A DNA stretch of 64,000 bases from Bifidobacteriaceae bacterium (lineage in GTDB: Bacteria; Actinomycetota; Actinomycetes; Actinomycetales; Bifidobacteriaceae), in NCBI GenBank assembly GCA_022650895.1, contig JALCQC010000001.1, forward strand, positions 62,001-126,000, in the 5' to 3' direction. Shown piece after piece: positions 36,259 to 43,633 of the stretch. Numbering within the stretch: the first letter of the stretch is position 1; every line of letters starts with the position of its first letter. A program made the position numbers and the translations under genes. The notes below the pieces were generated by a model. The model did not search any database, was not told where the DNA came from, and saw only the letters and a program-made list of their open reading frames with translations.

Positions 36259-37582
36259 GGCTGAGTGAGGTTGGATTCCTCAACGCGACGGAACGCTTCT
36301 GCTGCATAGTATCGGCTACCTCATCCAACCTGTCTGGCCACAGCCCTGCATACGTGTTTAGTGTCATCGCAGCGTCTTCGTGACCGAGCTGTCTTTGAAC
36401 AGTCTTTACGTCTGCTCCGCTCGCAATCGCCAATGACGCATAAGTATGTCGAAGGCTGTGTACTTTCAATCCCTGTATGTCGCCAAGTCCCGCACCCTCC
36501 ACCGCCTTTCTAAAGACTCTGTTTCTCCAGTTCGACACATTCAGTTGCGTTCCTTGTTTCGTTCGAAAAAGGAAGTCCTCGTCGTTGTGTCCCCGGGTAA
36601 GTTCCGAAAGATCATCCGCCAAAAACTCCGGGAACGCAATAGTTCGACTTTTCCCTGTTTTCGGTGTCCCGGTCTTCGGCTTGCCGTTCGCGTCAACCGT
36701 GAGTGTTCTCGATATCCGTACCCGTCGTTTTTCGAAGTCCACCTGCTCCACTCTTAATGCTGCGGCTTCGCCAATGCGGGGACCACAGTAAGCAAGAAAC
36801 CGAATCAAGGTGGCATCAGACTTCTCATCCGTGACTGCGGCAAGAGCTTCCACTTCAGAATAGGTCAAGAAAACCATGTCATCGCCGTCGGCCGTATTGT
36901 CAATTGCCCTCGGCAGTTCCACATCATCTAACGGATTCTTTCTCAGCCATTCCCTTTTTGCTGCATATCTGAGTACGGAACCAAATGCCACCGCCACAAT
37001 GCCGTGAATGGAGGAAGGGGAGAGTCCCTGATGTTTTGTTCTATCGATGTCAACCGGAGAGATGCCAGACTGTAACTTCGTCACCCAAATATCAATATCC
37101 TCTTTTGTAATAGTAGAAAGAGGTACTGCCCCCCAGCGTGGCAGTACATACTTCTTGAGATCCCTGTTGTAACGATATAGGCTACTGCCCTTGAGATTGT
37201 GTTTCCCTCTCAGATAGGCATCGGAGGCCTCCTGAAAAGTACGTTGACGGTTTTCGTTGTTCTGATATCTGCCGCTACGTACATCATCGTCCAGCGCGGT
37301 CTTGTATTCCTCTGCGTCGGCATACTTTTGAAAGCTCTTAGAGCGGAGTTTCTTTCTTCCATCACTGTTTTCGTACCAGTTCACACGCCAGCGCAAACCC
37401 TTGCCGAAAACCGTGGTGCGATATTCTCGAGGCAAGTCATTTTCGGAGAGAGACAGAGGATCCGTCTTGGCGGTAAGTTTCCTTTTCATCGTCGAGGTAG
37501 CGGAAATCCTCGTCGTATTGCCGTCGTTGTCGACGGACACTGCATCTTTAAGCCACCGGTCGACTATCCAGGCCTTAGCCAT
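36248..37582 (-). CDS. Tyrosine recombinase (integrase)
   Basis: The 444-residue protein has the three-domain layout of phage and ICE integrases: an N-terminal arm-binding region, a SAM-like core-binding domain (residues about 115-210, SSLYRYNRDLKKYVLPRWGA) and a catalytic domain. The catalytic residues are visible: Arg269 in YCGPRIGEA, His375 and Arg378 in VHSLRHTYA, His401 in LGHEDAAMTL and the nucleophile Tyr411 in LNTYAGLWP. It should catalyse site-specific recombination between the tRNA-Arg core repeats. Its 5' end overlaps the upstream regulator gene by eight bases, so the two are co-transcribed toward attL. An N-terminal stretch of about 55 residues before the arm domain is unusual. 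Confidence 0.95.
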   Translation of the reverse strand: MAKAWIVDRWLKDAVSVDNDGNTTRISATSTMKRKLTAKTDPLSLSENDLPREYRTTVFGKGLRWRVNWYENSDGRKKLRSKSFQKYADAEEYKTALDDDVRSGRYQNNENRQRTFQEASDAYLRGKHNLKGSSLYRYNRDLKKYVLPRWGAVPLSTITKEDIDIWVTKLQSGISPVDIDRTKHQGLSPSSIHGIVAVAFGSVLRYAAKREWLRKNPLDDVELPRAIDNTADGDDMVFLTYSEVEALAAVTDEKSDATLIRFLAYCGPRIGEAAALRVEQVDFEKRRVRISRTLTVDANGKPKTGTPKTGKSRTIAFPEFLADDLSELTRGHNDEDFLFRTKQGTQLNVSNWRNRVFRKAVEGAGLGDIQGLKVHSLRHTYASLAIASGADVKTVQRQLGHEDAAMTLNTYAGLWPDRLDEVADTMQQKRSVALRNPTSLSHHV

Positions 37583-38246
37583 TTATGTCGTCCTCCTGTT
37601 TGAGAGCTTCGATTCTGCCTTTAAGCCATTCGAACCACTCGCCATATTCGGGGGGGCATATGATTCCCTGCCTCTTTAACGAATTTAGTTCATACTTTGA
37701 TTGCTTGAGAATGGAGTTCAACATAGTCTTCGACAACATGTGGTGCGCGCTGGGGTCAGAGAAAAATGAATCTCCCTCTGGACTGTATAACGACATCATT
37801 CTTTTCAGTCTGCCGATAGTACTGAAATTGGCGAGGATCTGTCTCGCTTTCTTCTGCGCCGCGGAGGGATTGGATGATCTTGAGGCGCGGAAATATGATG
37901 CATTGAAGAGTCTGATGCAGGCATCGTAGTTATTCAGTGTGCTGAACCTAGAGAGATCGCATTTGAAAAACGGATTTTCGCAGTCAATCATTATCAGCGG
38001 TACTGGAACCTGAAGAGCGAGAGAGATTTCCGAAATATCAAGGAGATCAATGAACGTCTTTCTGCCATTTTCCAAGTTAGAGATTTTCTGATCTGTCAGA
38101 TCTGTTCCCGGGTTATTTTTTCTCACTGCGTTAACAAGTTTGGAGACGCTGTCAAACCTAGCCATGCGTCGCCAAGTTTGGAGACGTTTCCCGACAACAA
38201 TAACGTCAGGGTTTTTCTTGATGCTACTCGTTGTTTTGACGTTCAT
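37575..38246 (-). CDS. Element regulator with N-terminal helix-turn-helix-like domain
   Basis: The 223-residue protein starts with a region (residues about 15-75) that looks like an XRE-type HTH: GKRLQTWRRMARFDSVSKLV, LTDQKISNLENGRKTFIDLL and SEISLALQVPVPLIM. The C-terminal 140 residues are helical with no recognised domain. It sits directly upstream of the integrase gene in one operon and is divergent from the AlpA/Xis-like gene, the usual place for an element repressor. No strong ribosome site precedes ATG 38246, so it may be leaderless or start at an internal methionine. Function as repressor is inference. Confidence 0.65.
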   Translation of the reverse strand: MNVKTTSSIKKNPDVIVVGKRLQTWRRMARFDSVSKLVNAVRKNNPGTDLTDQKISNLENGRKTFIDLLDISEISLALQVPVPLIMIDCENPFFKCDLSRFSTLNNYDACIRLFNASYFRASRSSNPSAAQKKARQILANFSTIGRLKRMMSLYSPEGDSFFSDPSAHHMLSKTMLNSILKQSKYELNSLKRQGIICPPEYGEWFEWLKGRIEALKQEDDING

Positions 38247-38257
38247 ATGAATTAATA

Positions 38258-38363
38258 CTAGTTAATTTCGCTATGCACAGAAAACACGCAGCATCAAAGT
38301 ACCAATTTTATTTCAACTACACTATCGAACGCCAAGCCATAGTAAAGGTTTTGCTAGTCAATT
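38258..38363. promoter_or_regulatory. Divergent control region with CTAGTYAATT sites
   Basis: The 130 bp between the regulator gene and the AlpA/Xis-like gene is A/T-rich. CTAGTTAATT (38258-38267) lies next to the regulator start and CTAGTCAATT (38354-38363) next to the other start. The first is part of AATTAATACTAGTTAATT, an inverted repeat. This is the natural place for a lysogeny-type switch. Confidence 0.45.
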
Positions 38364-38379
38364 AGACGAAAGGTTGAAA

Positions 38380-38628
38380 GTGAATAAAATAACAACATCC
38401 GAGCCAGCAGAGAATGTCTCTACTGAATTTGATTCCCTGTTGACGCCTTCGCAGGTTTCACAGATTACTGGAATTCCTGTTTCTTCGCTGGGGTATCAAC
38501 GGTGGGCTGGAACTGGTATCCGTTTTGTGAAACTTGGCCGGTCTATTCGATATCGCCGTTCTGACCTTGAGGACTACATTTCCTCGCACGTTTTTGCTTC
38601 AACGGAAGAGGCTGCAAATGCAAGATAA
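38380..38628 (+). CDS. AlpA/Xis-like small DNA-binding protein (excisionase candidate)
   Basis: This protein of about 82 residues carries a MerR/AlpA-like winged helix: LLTPSQVSQITGIPVSSLGY and FVKLGRSIRYRRSDLEDYI. Such proteins in integrative elements act as excisionases or activators for excision. The GTG at 38380 is six bases after GAAAGG; TTG 38374 is an alternative. The stop is inside the next gene (overlap of about ten bases), giving a tight operon with the downstream protein and the ATPase. Confidence 0.75.
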   Translation: MNKITTSEPAENVSTEFDSLLTPSQVSQITGIPVSSLGYQRWAGTGIRFVKLGRSIRYRRSDLEDYISSHVFASTEEAANAR

Positions 38629-39049
38629 GTTGATTGCAAAGAAAATGGCCCCGGCTGCAACCAAGGCCATAAACGTCAATTTCCTTCCAATTGAAATAAC
38701 GTATCTCCAGTTTACTACGTCAACTATCACAGAATTTCATTCCTCGACGGACGTTGTACTGACGTATGGTCTTAACTTTGGGAATATGGAGGCAAGGAAT
38801 CCTCATCTTCTGCAAGTGCTTAATACTCTTGACGTCTTCAAGAAGGACGTTCAAGGCTCGTCAGATATTAAGCCGTCCGGCGCTTTTGTCGCGTGGCACA
38901 ACAACAGCGTGAAACTCATCAACGATATGGCTTGCAGTTATCGTGTTCAAGAAGGCCATGTGCGTGTGCATCGTGGCGAAACAGGTCAGAGGGAGAAGCG
39001 TGTGTTCTTTGTCCTGCTGAAGGCCGTGTGGGGAGGGATGTGGCAGTGA
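38618..39049 (+). CDS. Unknown protein between AlpA-like and RepA-like genes
   Basis: This is an open frame of about 143 residues starting at ATG 38618 with GGAAGAGG upstream. It contains mixed alpha/beta segments (INVNFLPIEITYLQFTTSTI, ATKAINV) and a basic C-terminal part (EGHVRVHRGETGQREKRVFF). I recognise no family. The frame overlaps both neighbours (start inside the AlpA-like gene, stop overlapping the GTG of the ATPase), which argues for a functional link to replication or excision. Confidence 0.65.
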   Translation: MQDKLIAKKMAPAATKAINVNFLPIEITYLQFTTSTITEFHSSTDVVLTYGLNFGNMEARNPHLLQVLNTLDVFKKDVQGSSDIKPSGAFVAWHNNSVKLINDMACSYRVQEGHVRVHRGETGQREKRVFFVLLKAVWGGMWQ

Positions 39050-40485
39050 GCGAGTTTATTGATCCTTCACGTGGAGAGTTCGTGGGTGATGGGGTACCTC
39101 GCACTGCGGGAGGTCAGCCCTATGATCCGATGACGAACCGTGTACTGCCTGCAACTGTGAGTGTCTGCAGTGGTGGATACCGTGCCTTTCGCTCCTTAGA
39201 TGGGTTCGTCTCGCACCGTTTGCGCATGGTTGACTTCCTCCCTCTGGGAGTCGGTCACACGCTTTTCAGTGGAGACGGAGCCTTAGGGAAGTCAAGTGTG
39301 GCTCAACGTCTTGCATACCGGGTAGCTACGGGAACCAGCTCTGGGGCTTGGTCTGGTGAGGCCCACGGAGTTCTCTTTATTCTTTCCGAGGATGGGGGAG
39401 GGGACGTCAAAAACGCCATGAGTGCCTACGGTATGAACGATACGAGCAATGTTTATGTGTACACCGAAGCTACCGATCCCACTCTTGAAGATGCAGAGGC
39501 TGCCACCGTCAGGCTTCCTGATGATATCCCCTATTTGCGTGAAATGTGTCGGAGGCTTGATATTCGTCTGATTATCATCGATGCGCTCAGCGACTCGATG
39601 GCCGGCATGAACCTGAATCGGCATGCCGACGTAGGAGCTGTCGTCACTGAGTTAGGGCACTGGAGCCAGAACGACGATGTGCTTGTTATCGGCATTCACC
39701 ACAACGGCAAGAGCATGACTCGTGCAAAACTATCCCCGGTAGGTTCAGAGGCCTTCACCAACAAGTCCCGCACTCTCGTCAGTTTCGAGAAAACCGATGA
39801 TGATCATTATGTGTTTCAGCTGACCAAGGCGAATAGGATCAAGGGAAATCCTAGCTACGAATACCATTTCGCGGAAAGAACCGTCTTCTCCGACGAAGGA
39901 CCTACCCCCGTCGGTATCATCGACTCTATTACACCAACGGATATGGATGTGGACGCTATCCGTGCCAGTAAAGCCGAATTCGCCGCCCAGACAGAGGAAG
40001 AGGGCAATCCGGCCCGTGAATTCATCCTCGACTACCTGAACGAGCAGGGAGGAGAATCCCCGGCCAAGGACATCCTTAGGGAGGGTCGCGCACAGGGCTT
40101 CAATGAGACTGAACTGAAGAACGCTCGTGGAAGATCGCGGGATCCGAGGATCGTCACCCGCAAATCCGGAGGAACGGGCAAAGGCTGGGTCTGGGCCATT
40201 GAAGAGGGGTCTCAAAGCATCATCTCATCCCCGGCACCTTCCCAGCCGGCTTCGATGACACCTTTGACATCTTTAAGCGCTCCGAACGATCTGACCATGA
40301 CACCTTTATCCGAAAACACCAAAGGTATCATGGGCGGTAACAAGACACCTTTATCCCAATATCCCGACGATGTGGACTTTACCGCACTTACCGCGGACCA
40401 ACTCGACGCGCTCTCTCGACGCCCCGGGCTCTGGCCCATGAAGGTCCATGAGGAACGGAATCGACGCCTCAGGGCGGCCGCATGA
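39046..40485 (+). CDS. RepA-like RecA-fold ATPase (replicative helicase type)
   Basis: The 479-residue protein shows Walker A (FSGDGALGKSSVAQRLAYRV, residues about 77-84) and Walker B (IRLIIIDALSDSMAG), with IGIHHNGKSMTRAKLSPVGS as a later RecA-fold motif. This fits the AAA_25/RepA group of hexameric helicases from plasmids such as RSF1010 and from integrative elements. The C-terminal half has a small winged-helix-like region (FILDYLNEQGGESPAKDIL) and a low-complexity tail (TPLTSLSAPNDLTMTPLS). GTG 39046 follows GGGAGGG by eight bases. No primase gene is next to it, so the element would need host primase or a host initiator. Confidence 0.8.
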   Translation: MSEFIDPSRGEFVGDGVPRTAGGQPYDPMTNRVLPATVSVCSGGYRAFRSLDGFVSHRLRMVDFLPLGVGHTLFSGDGALGKSSVAQRLAYRVATGTSSGAWSGEAHGVLFILSEDGGGDVKNAMSAYGMNDTSNVYVYTEATDPTLEDAEAATVRLPDDIPYLREMCRRLDIRLIIIDALSDSMAGMNLNRHADVGAVVTELGHWSQNDDVLVIGIHHNGKSMTRAKLSPVGSEAFTNKSRTLVSFEKTDDDHYVFQLTKANRIKGNPSYEYHFAERTVFSDEGPTPVGIIDSITPTDMDVDAIRASKAEFAAQTEEEGNPAREFILDYLNEQGGESPAKDILREGRAQGFNETELKNARGRSRDPRIVTRKSGGTGKGWVWAIEEGSQSIISSPAPSQPASMTPLTSLSAPNDLTMTPLSENTKGIMGGNKTPLSQYPDDVDFTALTADQLDALSRRPGLWPMKVHEERNRRLRAAA

Positions 40486-40552
40486 CCTTTTTGCTCGGTT
40501 TAGAAGGCTGCATCTATCGCGTTTGAATTTGTTCAGGTTGCCTGACAGATTT

Positions 40553-40594
40553 TGTGTGCCTTGCTATAAATATCATTGACTGGCGAGGCACACA
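40553..40594. other. Inverted repeat with A/T-rich loop downstream of the ATPase gene
   Basis: TGTGTGCCTTGC (40553-40564) and GCGAGGCACACA (40583-40594) are complementary at 11 of 12 positions around TATAAATATCATTGACTG. It lies between the ATPase gene and the XRE operon that converges on it. It may be a terminator or a replication origin; there is no T-run. Confidence 0.45.
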
Positions 40595-40733
40595 TGTCCT
40601 CAGCTTGTCGCTTGAACGCTGGGTTTGAAATGGTGGGTATTTGTTCGAATGGTCACCATCGATAAGAGAACAAGCCCTCCAACGATTATGTTGGGCGTCG
40701 AGTGATAGTTAATACTGTCCAATTCTATTCAAT

Positions 40734-40946
40734 CTAGACCAATTCTCGTAGATCCTTGACTTCGAGAGCATCCGCAAGTTTGATCGCTGTGCCGAGGGAT
40801 ATGTTCAGAATGTCACGTCTACCGGTCTCGGTATCGCTGATCCTGTTTGCCGCGATGCCTGACTTCATCGCGAGCGCATTCTGTGACATGCCGCGCTTCT
40901 CTCGGAGACTGCGAAGACGTGACGTGCTCGAATCCTTTCGTTCCAT
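40734..40946 (-). CDS. Small XRE-family HTH regulator, last gene of the XRE operon
   Basis: The 70-residue protein is one XRE helix-turn-helix domain: LRSLREKRGMSQNALAMKSG then IAANRISDTETGRRDILNIS and a short C-terminus. It is the most divergent member of the group at 40734-41571. GGAGTCGGAA is just before the ATG. The start is ten bases from the stop of the upstream XRE gene, so it is translated from the same transcript. Confidence 0.85.
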   Translation of the reverse strand: MERKDSSTSRLRSLREKRGMSQNALAMKSGIAANRISDTETGRRDILNISLGTAIKLADALEVKDLRELV

Positions 40947-40956
40947 TTCCGACTCC

Positions 40957-41151
40957 TTAGTCTGTTAGATCATCAGTGCTGGCATCAAGTGCTTTGGCAA
41001 GCCGCTTGGCAACCGCCAAGGTCATTAAGTCCATGTCTCTTGTACCTAATTCGAACCTACTGATGCTTTGTTGCGGTACGTTACTTAACTGTGCCAGTTT
41101 GGTCTGTGTGAGTCCCTTTGCTTTGCGTAGTTCTCGTAGTCTGTTCGTCAT
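40957..41151 (-). CDS. Small XRE-family HTH regulator, tandem copy 3
   Basis: The protein of 64 residues is a bare XRE domain: RLRELRKAKGLTQTKLAQLS, recognition helix region NVPQQSISRFELGTRDMDLM, and a conserved end AVAKRLAKALDASTDDLTD. It shares its first 20 and most of its last 25 residues with the two genes upstream. GGAGTCCATT precedes the ATG. The gene unit repeats with a 210-bp period. Confidence 0.88.
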   Translation of the reverse strand: MTNRLRELRKAKGLTQTKLAQLSNVPQQSISRFELGTRDMDLMTLAVAKRLAKALDASTDDLTD

Positions 41152-41166
41152 AATGGACTCCGTGTC

Positions 41167-41361
41167 TTAGTCTGTTAGTTTGTCGGGAGTGGTGCCCAAC
41201 GCCTTGGCGAGACGCTTGGCGACTGCCAAGGTCATCAAGTCTAGATTCCGTGCGCCTGATTCGTATTCACTGATGTTCGGCTGTGGTATGTTGCTGAGTT
41301 CCGCTAATTGAGTCTGCGTGAGACCTTTTGCTTTGCGTAGTTCTCGTAGTCTGTTCGTCAT
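41167..41361 (-). CDS. Small XRE-family HTH regulator, tandem copy 2
   Basis: The 64-residue protein is a bare XRE domain with the recognition region NIPQPNISEYESGARNLDLM. The N-terminal helix pair RLRELRKAKGLTQTQLAELS and the C-terminal AVAKRLAKALGTTPDKLTD match the neighbours. The upstream ribosome site is GGAGTCCATT. The 5' end and intergenic DNA are nearly identical to copy 1 over about 95 bases (41350-41420 compared with 41140-41210). Confidence 0.88.
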   Translation of the reverse strand: MTNRLRELRKAKGLTQTQLAELSNIPQPNISEYESGARNLDLMTLAVAKRLAKALGTTPDKLTD

Positions 41362-41376
41362 AATGGACTCCGTGTC

Positions 41377-41571
41377 TTAGTCTGTTAGTTTGTCGGGAGT
41401 GGTGCCCAACGCCTTGGCGAGACGCTTAGCTACAGCCAGAGATACCAAGTCTAGATTCCGTGCGCCTAACTCGTATTCACTGATTTTCGGTTGTGACACG
41501 TTGCTTAGTTTTGCCAATTGAGTCTGCGTGAGTCCCTTGGCCTTGCGTAATTCCCGTAATCTATTTGCCAT
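41377..41571 (-). CDS. Small XRE-family HTH regulator, tandem copy 1 (first in operon)
   Basis: This 64-residue protein is the first gene of the XRE operon. The recognition region is NVSQPKISEYELGARNLDLV; the rest matches copies 2 and 3. AGGAG precedes the ATG by nine bases, a stronger site than in the others. Its leader on the minus strand contains the decayed XRE sequence at 41602-41790. Confidence 0.88.
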   Translation of the reverse strand: MANRLRELRKAKGLTQTQLAKLSNVSQPKISEYELGARNLDLVSLAVAKRLAKALGTTPDKLTD

Positions 41572-41601
41572 AATCGTTACTCCTAAGAACGTGAGTTGTG
41601 G

Positions 41602-41790
41602 TTAGCATCCACGCCCTTTCCTGCTGTGTCCGGGACGCGCTCGCAGCGTCTTTACCACGAACAACCTGGCATGATACTTTTCATAAAGTTCATACTGGCT
41701 AATACTCGCTGTTGAGCTAACACCGCTGGCCTCCGTCAGCTGTGCCGGTGTGAACTGTCGTCGTTGTCATAATTCTCTGAGCCATCTCAA
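41602..41790 (-). pseudogene. Decayed XRE-family HTH gene with in-frame stop
   Basis: Reading the minus strand gives LRWLREL, a stop, then QRRQFTPAQLTEASGVSSTA and SISQYEL, which lines up with RLRELRKAKGLTQTQLAKLS and ISEYELGAR of the intact copies. The stop TGA (41767-41769) stands where the others have Arg, as expected from CGA to TGA. The only nearby ATG (41793-41795) is out of frame, so a frameshift is also likely. The C-terminal part is strongly diverged. Confidence 0.6.
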
Positions 41791-42006
41791 CGCATCACTT
41801 CACTCGTCCTTGGTTGTCACCGCTTAGTGGTTCTTCGTTTGCTGGGCTGCCGCCCTTGAATTTCAAACCGTCCCACGTCCTTTGTCTTTCGACTGATGCC
41901 AATCGTTGCACAGCCGATTGTTGGCAAGTTTAGGTTTGAAATGTTGACGGCCAGTAAATCATGCAAAATGACTTTTGGCATGTCGTTTTCGTTTATTCGG
42001 GCATAT

Positions 42007-42050
42007 TTGACATGTAAATATGACATACTAGATATAGTTACATACGTAAC
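42007..42050 (+). promoter_or_regulatory. Promoter with overlapping operator
   Basis: TTGACA (42007-42012) and TAGATA (42029-42034) with a 16-bp spacer form a good promoter. GTTAC-N4-GTAAC (42037-42050) sits at the expected transcription start. It may drive the plus-strand genes at 42399 and 42926 under control of one of the XRE proteins. Confidence 0.5.
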
Positions 42051-42398
42051 CAATCGGATATCTATCTTTATGAATTTCCTCAATGAGAATTTGGTGGTGC
42101 AGTTGTATGTGGGTGCCATCGCAGGGTATGGGAGGTTCCTGTACATGCAACATAAACGGCCATGGATGTGCTGCGACCGTGTCGACTAACGCTCACGTGT
42201 GTGAAATTGCACACGCACTCCTAAAAGCACGAACGCGGCAATTCCTGAAAACAACTAGATTCCGCTCCTTCGCTCATGGCGGGGTGGGGGAGGGGCAACC
42301 ACCTCGTTTCCACGTCCGCTCGCCGTCTAGAACTTTTCGTTAATGCATCCTCAGGCTTTTTGCTTAGCGTTCACGTTCACACTCATGAAAGAAGAGAA

Positions 42399-42755
42399 AT
42401 GACTCGCATTCACACTCGCCATGCGACTCGCTGCCAGAACTGCGGCAGTTTTTTTGAATCCTACCGATCTACGGCACGCTTTTGTTCCACACGCTGTCGT
42501 TGCCATGCGTGGCGCAATGGCACTACGTACGATCCTATGACCACCAAAGAGACCGTGGAGCAGCCGCAGACTCGTCCATCTATGGGAATGTGGACCCTTG
42601 CCGATATATGGCGTCAACAGAACGGCTTGTGCCATCGCTGCCATCAGCCTCTCATCGCGGAGACCATGGTGCCTAGTTGGATCCTCGCACCGCAGCAGGG
42701 TGGGGAAATCAGTAAACGAAATCGTACATTGTTATGTAAGGCCTGTACACACTAG
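42399..42755 (+). CDS. HNH-like zinc-binding protein lacking the catalytic histidine
   Basis: This is a 118-residue protein with two Cys clusters. The first is CQNCGSFFESYRSTARFCST, a zinc-ribbon-like knuckle with CRCHAWR after it. The second, LADIWRQQNGLCHRCHQPLI followed by GGEISKRNRTLLCKACTH, has the spacing of an HNH nuclease domain (CxxC, GG, N, LLCxxCH). The central DH-I/V motif of active HNH enzymes is replaced by PSWILAP, so nuclease activity is doubtful. The ATG has a purine-rich but weak ribosome site. Confidence 0.6.
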   Translation: MTRIHTRHATRCQNCGSFFESYRSTARFCSTRCRCHAWRNGTTYDPMTTKETVEQPQTRPSMGMWTLADIWRQQNGLCHRCHQPLIAETMVPSWILAPQQGGEISKRNRTLLCKACTH

Positions 42756-42925
42756 GGAACAATTCGACATTGGTCTTCTGAAGTTCATGGAGAGAAGAAA
42801 CTGTCCCTATGTGAACATGATGTTCAGCATCAAGGTGTTTCTATCAATGACATGGCTCCTCTCCTCGTTATTATTGAACAAGTGCCTCGGAGAGGAGGCA
42901 ATCATATGAGGAATAAGGAAGTATC

Positions 42926-43513
42926 ATGACCAACGGCAATATTCCACCGCAGCAAGCAAACAATCCGCAGCAAATGACTGCCACTCCTAATCCGTTTTTT
43001 ATGAAGTTGAAGAAGCTCTTCTGGTCGGGGAGTATCACCATCCCTCTTGGAAAGAACAAGAAAAGTCTTCCTAAGAAGGCAATAACGCTTATGATCGCGG
43101 CGATTGTTCTTGCGCTCATAATTGCTTTGCCGGTTACAAGAGCTGTAGAAAAGGCCAGGAATCCGATTCTGTTTGCCAGTTCCTCCTGCTCTCGTTATGG
43201 AGACCGAGATATAAAAACGGAAAGCGACGATTCGAATTATGTATCCATAGAATTATCTTCAGATGTGAAGGATTTCAATCATCCAACGAAGGAAGATATG
43301 GAAAATGCAACGCTCTTTGTTCACACGCAACCGAATAAAGACCGTAAGCTTTTCAACTGCGTGGCCGATGTTCTTGACGTTCCTGATGACATCACTCAAC
43401 AGATACTTGCGGGCGGTGAAACAAATAGCGCTAATTGGGGAGTCTTTCATGCTGAGTGGTATATGTGGCCTTCGATTGACGAACTTGACCTTTCAGTACA
43501 GAAAGTCGGATAG
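42926..43513 (+). CDS. Membrane-anchored protein of unknown function
   Basis: The 195-residue protein has a Gln/Asn/Pro-rich cytoplasmic start (GNIPPQQANNPQQMTATP), a single membrane helix around residues 53-71 (AITLMIAAIVLALIIALPV) and an extracytoplasmic part of about 120 residues with two cysteines (SSSCSRY and KLFNCVADV) that could form a disulfide. AGGAAG is seven bases before the ATG. I recognise no family. It is the last gene before attR, a typical cargo position, and might alter the host surface or exclude other elements; this is inference. Confidence 0.7.
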   Translation: MTNGNIPPQQANNPQQMTATPNPFFMKLKKLFWSGSITIPLGKNKKSLPKKAITLMIAAIVLALIIALPVTRAVEKARNPILFASSSCSRYGDRDIKTESDDSNYVSIELSSDVKDFNHPTKEDMENATLFVHTQPNKDRKLFNCVADVLDVPDDITQQILAGGETNSANWGVFHAEWYMWPSIDELDLSVQKVG

Positions 43514-43633
43514 CACTGGATCTACTAAGCTTCGGGATCTCTTCTCGATAAGACTTCCCTAAGTCGAGCAAAAAATTTCAGCGATCCACTAAGAATGAAT
43601 GCATGAGCTCAGCATTGATATTGAGGTATGGAG

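Larger units (their letters stand above)
41572..42398. other. Gap of about 830 bp inside the element
   Basis: Besides the decayed XRE gene, the minus strand at 41795-41911 encodes a short peptide (WDGLKFKGGSPANEEPLSGD near its end) that stops just at the ATG before the decayed gene, perhaps the remnant of a coupled upstream gene. A promoter with operator lies at 42007-42050. The rest (42060-42398) shows no convincing gene; open frames there have odd composition and no ribosome sites. Confidence 0.5.

Noticed and set aside
40957-41571. CRISPR array
   Set aside because: The 210-bp periodic repeats are coding XRE genes, far longer than CRISPR units. No short direct repeats with unique spacers were seen anywhere in the window.
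41795-41911. Toxin gene paired with the decayed XRE gene
   Set aside because: The short peptide stops right at the next ATG, as in toxin-antitoxin pairs, but only about 38 residues are open and no toxin family is recognisable.
41817-42146. Minus-strand open frame of 109 residues in the gap of the element
   Set aside because: It has no ribosome site, crosses the likely promoter at 42007-42050 and shows no family resemblance.
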